A DNA stretch of 5,914 nt, from assembly GCA_016880695.1 (NCBI GenBank), contig JAEHCY010000356.1, positions 1-5,914 on the forward strand, written 5' to 3'. The position numbers and the translations under genes are program-made. The notes beneath the pieces were generated by a model, which was not told the DNA's origin, ran no database searches, and worked only from the letters and a program-made list of their open reading frames with translations. Below are positions 1-5,428 of the stretch, piece after piece (positions within the stretch are counted from its first letter, which is position 1; the number at the start of each line of letters is the position of its first letter). The DNA is from Chromatiaceae bacterium (GTDB lineage Bacteria; Pseudomonadota; Gammaproteobacteria; Chromatiales; Chromatiaceae).

Positions 1-365
1 AGCCTGTCCATGGCGCTCAGGCGAGTCGTTTTAGGCACCGCCTAGGTGTGCGAACCGGACACCGTTGCCTGGGTCTATCCCAGGACGCCTTGACCAGACC
101 TCCTGCGTCGGGCGGAGCGGGGTGCTCGGGTGAAGGCAACGGGTTACGGCCGGGTGGATCTGGATGTGCCAGCAATGTTACAGGCGCTGGCCCGGGTCGA
201 CCCTGGCGCGCGGGTGTTCGGAACCGACCTTCTCTCCACCCGCGCGCCGCGCACCTTTTGGACTCGGACCTCGACTTGATCCTGGCCGTCCTGGGGGCCG
301 ATCTTGCCCCGCGAGTGCTGTGGGACAACGCCCGCGATCTCTATCGTCTTCCCCGGACGGGGTGA
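1..365 (+). pseudogene. Amidohydrolase (TIM-barrel metal-dependent hydrolase), C-terminal part, frameshifted
   Basis: This is the 3' end of an amidohydrolase-2 type gene that enters from the left edge; no single frame carries it. Frame 3 gives SQDALTR (about 78-98). Frame 1 then gives LLRRAERGARVKATGYGRVD (from 100) and FGTDLLSTRAPR (217-252). Frame 3 resumes at about 258 with LDSDLDLI and ends in VLWDNARDLYRL before TGA at 363-365. The order VKASGFGR, FGTDLPSTRAPRPF, acidic helix, (V/I)L.DNA..LYR is what I know from the C-terminus of this family, so the pieces belong together. The breaks lie near 96-100 (one extra base) and in the TTTT run at 256-259 (one base missing). The first 80 bases are open in frame 3 but show no clear motif. 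Decay is likely; indel errors in the sequence are the alternative. The substrate cannot be told. The gene converges on the carbonic anhydrase-like gene with a 9-nt gap. Confidence 0.65.
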
Positions 366-374
366 ACGAACCCC

Positions 375-1523
375 TTAACGCGGCAGTTTCAGGGTCACCT
401 CCTTGACCTGCTCCATGGCGTGAATGGCTGCCTCCAGGTTGATCTGGTCGGGGTTCTCGGTGCTCTGGGCGTGCAGACGCCCCATCAGCTCGGGTTGTTC
501 CAGGGTGTAGCCGTTGCCGGATTGTTCCTGCACATAGGCGGCCCAGGGCACGAACTTGGTCAGGGGGAAAAGGCGTCCCTCGGTGGGGGAGACGTCGATG
601 TTCAGGCCGGCGACGAACAGCAGGCGCTTACCCTGGTAGGCGTGCTCCTTGACCAGCGTGCGGTAGGTGCGGTCGAACTCGATCTGGGTGTTGATCTGCG
701 CGGCGGTCAGAGGCGGTGAGGGTGCGGTGACGATCAGCGGCATGAAGCGCATCAGGTTCTGCTCGAGGTGCTCGCGGCCTTCCTCGTCGGTCGATACGTT
801 GCGGCGGAAGAAGAAGAGATCGGGTGTGAGGGCGGCGCCGATGGGACGGGGCTCGGTGGTAAACCGCTCCACCCCCAGTTCCCGTACCAGCCCCTCCGCG
901 GCGAGAAACACCTTGGAGGTGCTGAGTGACTGCACGTACTGGGGCTGCCCGTCCTCGCTGTGCCGCACCAGGGTGGCCAGGCGCAGGAACAGGCCTTGCT
1001 CGCGGCGCTGATTCAGCAGTTGGTTGTCGATGGTGATCAGGCCCTGGCCATCGCGCTGATGGATCAAGACTTGGCCTTTGGCGAACTCGTACTCCCTCCG
1101 ATACCAGTCGATCACCCCGCAGATCTTGCCGCAACTGGTGGAGGACTCCTGGTCCTTGGTTTGCAGCCGCCGATAGGTGCCGAAGGTGCCGGTTTCCGCC
1201 TCGTAGCCGACGTGGCTGGCCTGAAGCAGGACCAGGTCCTCGCCATGATGGGCGTGGGGACCGTGGCGATCGGTGGCCACCACCCCGCCGACCTGGCCGT
1301 GATTGAAGGGAAAGGTGCCGAAGTGTTTCGCCAGGAGGATGATCGGGTAACCCTGGCTCTCGTCGGAGCAGAAGGCGCGGGAAGCCATGATCTTGCCGCT
1401 CTGCATGCCGAGGGTGCGACACAGGTTGTACAGGCGTGGCACGAACAGGCTGTAGCGCATGGCCAGATTGGCGATCTGGAAGTTGGCCAGGGGCTCAGGG
1501 GTCGGGCTGTCGGCGCGATACAT
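375..1523 (-). CDS. LCIB-type (theta-class) carbonic anhydrase-like protein
   Basis: The 382-residue protein has no signal peptide and no obvious membrane segment, so it is probably cytoplasmic. Residues about 50-140 show CSDES (Cys52, Asp54, Glu55), then a Gly-rich FPFNHGQVGG (71-80), HHGEDLVLLQASHVG (92-106, with His104), and SSTSCG (127-132, Cys131). This spacing resembles the LCIB/LCIC domain of algal low-CO2 proteins, a beta-CA-like fold whose zinc is held by Cys-His-Cys with a nearby Asp. Such enzymes interconvert CO2 and bicarbonate. The assignment rests on motif recall, not on a search. The C-terminal 180 or so residues are not recognised and make the protein longer than the catalytic core. 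I chose ATG at 1523 because GAGGTG lies 6 nt upstream; a GTG at 1532 would add three residues but would overlap that ribosome binding site. The stop is TAA. The META-domain gene lies 138 nt upstream on the same strand and could be co-transcribed. Confidence 0.7.
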   Translation of the reverse strand: MYRADSPTPEPLANFQIANLAMRYSLFVPRLYNLCRTLGMQSGKIMASRAFCSDESQGYPIILLAKHFGTFPFNHGQVGGVVATDRHGPHAHHGEDLVLLQASHVGYEAETGTFGTYRRLQTKDQESSTSCGKICGVIDWYRREYEFAKGQVLIHQRDGQGLITIDNQLLNQRREQGLFLRLATLVRHSEDGQPQYVQSLSTSKVFLAAEGLVRELGVERFTTEPRPIGAALTPDLFFFRRNVSTDEEGREHLEQNLMRFMPLIVTAPSPPLTAAQINTQIEFDRTYRTLVKEHAYQGKRLLFVAGLNIDVSPTEGRLFPLTKFVPWAAYVQEQSGNGYTLEQPELMGRLHAQSTENPDQINLEAAIHAMEQVKEVTLKLPR

Positions 1524-1529
1524 GGGGCT

Positions 1530-1535
1530 CACCTC
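1530..1535 (-). promoter_or_regulatory. Ribosome binding site of the carbonic anhydrase-like gene
   Basis: GAGGTG on the minus strand, 6 nt before ATG at 1523. It decides the start, because the upstream in-frame GTG at 1532 lies inside it. Confidence 0.6.
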
Positions 1536-1571
1536 GCACAGGGTGCCGTCGCAGGGCTCAGGTTAATCCTC

Positions 1572-1618
1572 GCATATCCGCTTAGATGTGGCACTTACGG
1601 GTGGCGGAGCGTATCCGC
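1572..1618. repeat. Two copies of GC(A/G)TATCCGC upstream of the carbonic anhydrase-like gene
   Basis: GCATATCCGC (1572-1581) and GCGTATCCGC (1609-1618) are direct repeats differing at one base, with starts 37 nt apart. They lie in the 138-nt gap between the META gene stop and the start at 1523. Between them CTTA recurs with 9 nt separation (CTTAGATGTGGCACTTA, 1580-1596). Placement suggests an operator, but ten-base repeats in GC-rich DNA can arise by chance. No convincing -35/-10 pair or terminator was seen in the gap. Confidence 0.25.
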
Positions 1619-1661
1619 GCGGGGCGGGGGCAAGCCTATCGGTGCGATCTACCCTGACGGG

Positions 1662-2378
1662 TTAGTGGGGTGCCGCTCGCAGGCGCGCAAGGGTCTTGTC
1701 TCCGTGCCGAAGCTCAAGAACCCCATCGGTGATTCGGAACCGCTCGGTGCGCTTGAGGGCGTCGAAGAAATCCCGCTCCATCGCGGCCTCCTCGACGCAG
1801 GCGCGCAGGGTGCCCGCCAGGGAGGAAAACCTCAGTCCCTCGCCGTCCTGGGTGAACTGGCCGCGGAAGCGATTGCAGCCGCTGTAGCCGCTCACCGAGC
1901 GGATGCGCGGGTCGAGCAAGATCTCGGGGGTGTGCTGTGGGTGCCTGGGCGCAACTGCCGTCCCACCAAGCTCGAATAGGCGCCAGCGGGTGCCGGAGAG
2001 GGGCATCGCCGCGAGCGGGCCGCACTCCCTGTCGGGCCCAACCCGTCCAATGGCCTCCACTACCAGGGTTGCCACTGGTCGGTTGGCTTCCATCCCCGGT
2101 CGGTGCTCGATGTGACCGCGCACCCTGACCAGGACTGGCTCTCCGGGGCCGAAACCTGCGGCCAGGTAGGCCCGTTCCAGCTCGAGGTATGCCTGCTCCA
2201 TGGCCACCGGGTAGCGTTGGCCGCTGCGGCAGTCGGTGAACAGGGCCGCATCCTCCAGATACTGGAACAGGCCCTGGTGCTCAGCGCTTGCGGGGAGCTC
2301 CGCCTTGGTTGCTGGGTCCGCCGGGCTCGCGGCAACGACACCTGTTAGCAGAAGGCTCAACAAGAGCAATCGGGACAT
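1662..2378 (-). CDS. Secreted META/HslJ-domain protein
   Basis: The 238-residue protein begins with a Sec signal peptide: MSR, a leucine-rich core (residues 4-12), and a likely cleavage near VVAAS at 14-18. There is no lipobox cysteine, so export to the periplasm is likelier than a lipoprotein. Residues about 36-120 (FQYLEDAALFTDC, later LELERAYLAAG and VLVRVRGHIE) look like the small beta-barrel often paired with META domains, similar to the NlpE C-terminal type; this part is less certain. Residues 127-236 are a META domain, shown by GTRWRL (129-134), GYSGCNRF (164-171), a TLRAC segment ending at Cys194, and MERDFF (200-205). Cys50 and Cys119, and Cys168 and Cys194, could form disulfides. 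META/HslJ proteins are tied to envelope stress or heat shock and have no known enzymatic reaction. ATG at 2378 is chosen over an upstream GTG at 2438 because GAGGA lies 7 nt before it (2386-2390) and the signal peptide starts there. The stop is TAA. Confidence 0.85.
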   Translation of the reverse strand: MSRLLLLSLLLTGVVAASPADPATKAELPASAEHQGLFQYLEDAALFTDCRSGQRYPVAMEQAYLELERAYLAAGFGPGEPVLVRVRGHIEHRPGMEANRPVATLVVEAIGRVGPDRECGPLAAMPLSGTRWRLFELGGTAVAPRHPQHTPEILLDPRIRSVSGYSGCNRFRGQFTQDGEGLRFSSLAGTLRACVEEAAMERDFFDALKRTERFRITDGVLELRHGDKTLARLRAAPH

Positions 2379-2449
2379 GGCGGGGTCCTCGCACCAATCC
2401 GCCCAATCTGCCGCCTCGCCTTCGCCTCCGCCGCCCACGCAGCTCCCAT
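2357..2449 (-). CDS. Candidate 30-residue small protein or leader peptide overlapping the META gene start
   Basis: ATG at 2449 opens a 30-codon frame ending in TGA at 2357-2359. It is preceded by a full GGAGGT at 2457-2462 with 7-nt spacing, the strongest Shine-Dalgarno in the window. Codons 1-20 are rich in Ala and Arg, and the end reads PPCPDCSC, a Cys cluster. The frame differs from the META gene and runs 22 bases into it, past ATG 2378. The Shine-Dalgarno overlaps the stop codon region of the preceding HTH gene, so translational coupling is plausible. It may be a real small protein, a leader that feeds ribosomes onto the META gene, or chance. No homologue is recognised. Confidence 0.3.
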   Translation of the reverse strand: MGAAWAAEAKARRQIGRIGARTPPCPDCSC

Positions 2450-2453
2450 AGCT

Positions 2454-2777
2454 TCAACCTCCAATCAAACTAGCAATTTTGTTAGGAGTGGTGCGCATCG
2501 GCTGCTCGGCCTGCCACGGCAGGTCTAGTGCCTCCGCAGACTCCTGCTTCCTCCCGTCCAGAAACAGCACCTGCAGGGCAATCAGCATAGCCTTCTGCAG
2601 GAAGGTTGAATCGCGGCGGTAGCCAAGGCCAGCGTCCTTTTCTAGCCTCTTGACGTGTCCCTCCCCGTACATTCCCATCAACCACGAGGCTTCCTCACAG
2701 GAGAGGCCAAGATCAACCCGAACCCGCTTGAAGTTTCTGTGGGTGGGGATCTATAACACTTTTTCTTCAGATTTCAT
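2454..2777 (-). pseudogene. Small Cro/XRE-like helix-turn-helix regulator interrupted by an in-frame TAG at codon 9
   Basis: Reading starts at ATG 2777, with GGGGAG 7 nt upstream (2785-2790), and gives MKSEEKVL. TAG follows at 2751-2753, then the same frame continues for 98 more codons to TGA at 2454-2456. After the TAG come FKRVRVDLGLS (codons 16-26), EEASWLMGMY (28-37) and HVKRLE (41-46). These fit helix 1, turn and recognition helix of a Cro/XRE DNA-binding fold with the usual terminal Glu. The remaining 60 codons are predicted helical (FLQKAMLIALQVLFL) and unrecognised. TAG could derive from CAG (Gln) by one C-to-T change. Restart at TTG 2681, ATG 2678 or ATG 2672 would lose the HTH. The ATG overlaps the TGA of the upstream small gene (ATGA), the mark of an operon. 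Function could be an autoregulator or antitoxin; the sequence does not decide. If TAG is suppressed, it is an intact 107-residue protein. Confidence 0.6.
2457..2462 (-). promoter_or_regulatory. Strong ribosome binding site (GGAGGT)
   Basis: A perfect anti-Shine-Dalgarno match on the minus strand within the last codons of the HTH gene. It is 7 nt from ATG 2449 but about 78 nt from the META start (ATG 2378), and too far from GTG 2438. It therefore serves the 30-codon frame or is fortuitous. Confidence 0.45.
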
Positions 2778-2923
2778 ACTCCGGCTCCCCAGTGATTAGC
2801 CCTCAATGTGACTGTCAGCTCATCTATGGCGGCCTCTATATCCTCAACGTTCTCCTAATAGGGTCCCCAGAAGCCACCGAGGGGGTCAGCACCATTGCGC
2901 GCTGGCGGTTTCCGCGTTGCCAT
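2774..2923 (-). pseudogene. Small unknown gene interrupted by an in-frame TAG at codon 23
   Basis: ATG at 2923 opens MATRKPPARNGADPLGGFWG-PY, then TAG at 2855-2857, then 26 more codons in the same frame: ENVEDIEAAIDELTV, TLRANHWGAGV and TGA at 2774-2776. The part after TAG is acidic then Trp/Gly-ending and reads like genuine protein. Its TGA overlaps the ATG of the HTH gene, supporting this frame as coding. The start is uncertain: no good Shine-Dalgarno precedes 2923, and an in-frame ATG at 2971 would add 16 residues (MVQVLHHAPATANSGG). I do not recognise the family. A partner of the HTH protein, for example one half of a toxin-antitoxin-like pair, is possible but unproven. It is either inactivated by a point mutation (CAG, TGG, GAG or AAG to TAG) or read through. 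Confidence 0.45.
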
Positions 2924-3106
2924 GCCGCCAGAATTAGCCGTCGCCGGGGCGTGATGCAGTACCTGGACCATTCGATCCCGATGGCAACCGGCAGAGGCAT
3001 CCGCGCATTTTCTTGTGTGCCTCCGCGTAGCTGCCGGACCAGAGGTCGGTCAGTCTGTAGTGGATGAGCAAAGCCCATCCACCCCTCCGCGTCGGCGCCG
3101 GTGATG

Positions 3107-3136
3107 TTGACACCCTTTTTATGTTTTCGCTGTCAT
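3107..3136 (+). promoter_or_regulatory. Candidate promoter and operator of the kdpDE-kup cluster
   Basis: A perfect -35 TTGACA (3107-3112) is followed after 18 nt by TGTCAT (3131-3136), a 4-of-6 match to the -10 box. TGACA (3108-3112) and TGTCA (3131-3135) form an inverted repeat flanking a T-rich core (CCCTTTTTATGTTTTCG) that stands out from the GC-rich surroundings. A T-rich element upstream of the promoter is known for KdpE targets in E. coli, so self-regulation by the KdpE-like protein is a reasonable guess. Transcription would begin about 25 nt before ATG 3169. Confidence 0.4.
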
Positions 3137-3151
3137 CCTCCGGCTGCTCGT

Positions 3152-3167
3152 GACTCCGCGACTCCGC
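3152..3167. repeat. Tandem octamer directly before the kinase start codon
   Basis: GACTCCGC occurs twice without a gap (3152-3159 and 3160-3167), ending one base before ATG 3169. It occupies the place where a Shine-Dalgarno should be, and none is visible. Confidence 0.6.
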
Positions 3168-3168
3168 C

Positions 3169-4698
3169 ATGAACCCCAGACCTTCTTTTCGCCTCGATCT
3201 ACGCCGTGCTCGCGGGCCGTCGCGCTATGGCCTTTCGGTGCTCGTCTGTATCGCCACGACGCTCATCGCCAAGTCCCTGTCCACCCACGTGGACCCGGTG
3301 AACCTCGCCATGCTGTTTCTGCTGGGGGTGTTTGTGGTCGCCCTGCGCCTCGGCTGGGGACCGGCTTTGCTGGCCTCGTTCCTGAGCGTGGCCGTGTTCG
3401 ATTTTTTCTTGGTACCGCCCCACCTGTCTTTCGCGGTTGCGGACGCTCAGCATCTGATCACCTTCGTGGTGATGTTGACGGTAGCCCTGATCACCAGCCA
3501 TCTGGTGGCCCGTTTGGGACGCCAGACCGAGGAGGCACTGGAACGGGAGAGTCGCACCCGCGCCCTGTACGAGATGGCGCGGGAACTGGCGGGGACGGTG
3601 GCGTTGGCGCAGGTGGCGGAGATCACCGAGGGCTTTCTCGGCCAAGTCCCCAGCGTAAGCTCCAGACTCCTGCTGCCCGACCCTGCCGGGGAGCTGCAGA
3701 CTCCGGAGGCCGATGGATCCGCCATTGGGGACATGAGCCCGGCGCGGAAGGCCTATGGGTTGGGCGAGCCCGTCGAAGTCTCGATTCCAATTGAAGGCAA
3801 GGTACGGATCTACCTGCCCCTCGCCGCGCCCGGACGTGCTCCAGCGGGTGTACTAGAGGTGATCGTGGATGCAGCGACACTGCAACGCGAACGACCCCTG
3901 CTCCACGCCGTCGCGCCCTTGGCGGCCATTGCCGTGGAGCGCCTTCGCTACGCAGAGGCGGCCAAGGCAACCCAGGTGCAGGTGGAGGGGGAACGGCTGC
4001 GCAATTCGGTGCTATCGAGTCTGTCTCACGACCTGCGCACGCCGCTCACGGCCCTGGTCGGCCTCGCCGACACCCTGGTCATTGCCGGAGACGCCTTTCC
4101 CCCCACCCATCGGGAGACGTCCCAGGCCCTGAAAGAACAGGCGGTTAAGCTGGCGGGCACGGTGCACAACCTTTTGGACCTGGCCCGCCTGAATGCCGGG
4201 CGGGTGGGTCTGCGCAAGGAATGGCAACCGCTGGAGGAGGTGATAGGGGCAGCCATCAAGCTGCTGCGGCCGGCCTTGGCCCAGCATCCGCTGACAGTGG
4301 AGCTCGACCCGGATCTGCCTTTGCTGGAATTCGACGCCCTGCTGATCGAGCGGGTCATCGGAAACCTGCTGGAGAACGCAGCTAAGCACACGCCGCCGGG
4401 TACCGCTATCGCCGTCACCGCGCATCGGGACGGACATCAGGCCAGCGTCAGCGTCTGCGACCAGGGTCCCGGGTTTCCGGTCGGCAGCGATCTCCTCGCC
4501 CCCTTCGACCGTAGCGAGACACCCGCGGGCAAAGGGGGCATCGGTCTGGGCCTAGCCATCTGCAAGGCTATTGTCGAAGCCCATGGCGGTTGCCTAACCC
4601 TGGACAATCTCGCCGAGGGCGGCGGCTGTGCCCGATTTTCCCTCCCCTTGGGGTCGCCGCCGGCAATCGAGGAAGAAACCGGGGAGGAGGCCCCATGA
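3169..4698 (+). CDS. kdpD: Short KdpD-like sensor histidine kinase lacking the N-terminal KdpD/USP domains
   Basis: The 509-residue inner-membrane kinase matches the C-terminal half of KdpD. The DUF4118 part has four transmembrane helices at about 21-38, 44-61, 64-82 and 95-113, followed by an Arg-rich stretch (115-131). A GAF-like linker spans about 135-255. HisKA carries the phospho-acceptor His287 in SLSHDLRTPLTAL. The HATPase has the N-box NLLENAAKH (399-407), G1 DQGPGF (431-436) and G2 GGIGLGL (456-462). Full KdpD is near 900 residues; the missing N-terminal part holds the ATP-binding KdpD domain and the universal-stress domain that tune K+ and turgor sensing. ATG 3169 is the first start after a TGA at 3151-3153, so the short form is the gene as encoded, not a mis-set start. 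No Shine-Dalgarno is evident. Its TGA overlaps the regulator's ATG. It probably autophosphorylates on His287 and passes phosphate to the adjacent KdpE-like protein. Confidence 0.9.
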   Translation: MNPRPSFRLDLRRARGPSRYGLSVLVCIATTLIAKSLSTHVDPVNLAMLFLLGVFVVALRLGWGPALLASFLSVAVFDFFLVPPHLSFAVADAQHLITFVVMLTVALITSHLVARLGRQTEEALERESRTRALYEMARELAGTVALAQVAEITEGFLGQVPSVSSRLLLPDPAGELQTPEADGSAIGDMSPARKAYGLGEPVEVSIPIEGKVRIYLPLAAPGRAPAGVLEVIVDAATLQRERPLLHAVAPLAAIAVERLRYAEAAKATQVQVEGERLRNSVLSSLSHDLRTPLTALVGLADTLVIAGDAFPPTHRETSQALKEQAVKLAGTVHNLLDLARLNAGRVGLRKEWQPLEEVIGAAIKLLRPALAQHPLTVELDPDLPLLEFDALLIERVIGNLLENAAKHTPPGTAIAVTAHRDGHQASVSVCDQGPGFPVGSDLLAPFDRSETPAGKGGIGLGLAICKAIVEAHGGCLTLDNLAEGGGCARFSLPLGSPPAIEEETGEEAP

Positions 4699-5372
4699 GC
4701 ACGATTCTGCTGGTCGAAGACGACCCCCAGATCCGCCGCTTCGTACGCCTTGCCTTGCAGGGTGAGAATTGCACGGTGCGGGAGGCAGGCAGCGTTGCCG
4801 AGGGACTGGCCGCGACCAGAGACCACCGACCGGATCTGCTGATCCTGGATCTGGGTCTGCCGGACGGCGATGGACTGGATCTGATCGCGAATCTGCGTCC
4901 CTGGGCCGATGCGCCCATTCTGGTGCTGTCGGCGCGCAGCCTGGAGACGGACAAGGTGACCGCCCTGGATCGGGGGGCGGACGACTACCTGGCCAAGCCC
5001 TTCGGGGTGGCCGAGCTACTGGCCCGGGTGCGGGCGCTGCTGCGCCGTCGCACGGGGCGGGAGCTGGCCGACCCCCAGATCGGCTTCGGTGATGTGGTCG
5101 TGGACCTCGCCCGGCGTACAGTGGTCCGGGCGGGGGAGGGGGTGCACCTGACCCCCATCGAGTACCGCCTGCTCACGTTGTTTCTCAGCCAGCCCGACCG
5201 GGTCCTCACCCAACGCCAGATCCTGCGGGAGGTTTGGGGACCGGGTCACAGTGACAGCAGCCATTACCTGCGGGTCTACGTGGGTCGGCTGCGCCACAAA
5301 CTGGAGATTGATCCCACCCAACCCCGCCATCTCGTCACTGAGACCGGGGTGGGGTACCGGTTCGTTTTCTGA
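4695..5372 (+). CDS. kdpE: KdpE-like OmpR/PhoB-family response regulator
   Basis: The 225-residue cytoplasmic regulator has a receiver domain (3-115) with the acidic pocket Glu8-Asp9-Asp10, phospho-acceptor Asp52 ([12 protein letters not shown]), Ser79 and Lys101 (DYLAKPF). A winged-helix DNA-binding domain follows (about 128-225), with [21 protein letters not shown], a recognition helix around [15 protein letters not shown] and the terminal hairpin [13 protein letters not shown] 4695 overlaps the kinase TGA (ATGA) and has GGGGAGGAGG just upstream, so the two proteins are translationally coupled; the open frame upstream of 4695 lies inside the kinase gene. It should be phosphorylated by the adjacent kinase and activate K+ uptake genes, here most likely kup. 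Length and motifs are complete; the stop is TGA. The KdpE assignment rests on the partner kinase and the kup neighbour; other OmpR-family members look similar. Confidence 0.9.
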   Translation: MSTILLVEDDPQIRRFVRLALQGENCTVREAGSVAEGLAATRDHRPDLLILDLGLPDGDGLDLIANLRPWADAPILVLSARSLETDKVTALDRGADDYLAKPFGVAELLARVRALLRRRTGRELADPQIGFGDVVVDLARRTVVRAGEGVHLTPIEYRLLTLFLSQPDRVLTQRQILREVWGPGHSDSSHYLRVYVGRLRHKLEIDPTQPRHLVTETGVGYRFVF

Positions 5373-5379
5373 AGACCCA

Positions 5380-5393
5380 GTGCTCCCCAGCAC
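5380..5393 (+). other. Small hairpin between kdpE and kup
   Basis: GTGCT (5380-5384) and AGCAC (5389-5393) can pair around a CCCC loop, 7 nt after the kdpE stop. There is no T-run after it, so it is not a terminator; a processing or attenuation role is possible but weakly supported. Confidence 0.2.
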
Positions 5394-5417
5394 CCCTCAA
5401 CAGCAATAACCGCTTAC

Positions 5418-5423
5418 AGAAGG
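5418..5423 (+). promoter_or_regulatory. Ribosome binding site of kup
   Basis: AGAAGG lies 5 nt before ATG 5429, in the 56-nt gap after kdpE, and fixes the start of the transporter. Confidence 0.65.
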
Positions 5424-5428
5424 TCGCC

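Larger units (their letters stand above)
2924..3168. other. Divergent intergenic region between the small minus-strand pair and kdpD-like gene
   Basis: About 245 bases without a convincing gene. A minus-strand frame of 78 codons (2934-3170) starts opposite the kinase ATG and contains WALLIHYRLTDLWSGSYAEA. It has no recognised motif and no supporting Shine-Dalgarno, so I leave it as unproven. The region must hold the promoters for both directions. A plus-strand promoter candidate is listed separately; no clear minus-strand promoter was seen. Confidence 0.5.

Noticed and set aside
628..1422. Minus-strand frame of 264 codons
   Set aside because: It sits inside the carbonic anhydrase-like gene in another frame and is dominated by Arg, Pro and Gly.
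960..1979. Long plus-strand open frame of 339 codons
   Set aside because: It lies antisense to the carbonic anhydrase-like and META genes, spans the gap between them, and has no family motifs; a GC-rich shadow frame.
2792..3067. Plus-strand frame of 91 codons
   Set aside because: Part of it is the exact antisense of the small minus-strand gene that is supported by the ATGA overlap; no motif of its own.
2934..3170. Minus-strand frame of 78 codons opposite the kinase start
   Set aside because: No ribosome binding site or recognised motif, and its ATG overlaps the kinase ATG; kept only as a note in the intergenic entry.
3150..3794. Plus-strand frame of 214 codons
   Set aside because: It overlaps the kinase in another frame and has biased Gly/Arg/Pro composition.
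5380..5393. Hairpin as a terminator after kdpE
   Set aside because: The stem is only 5 bp and no T-run follows, so it would not end transcription before kup.
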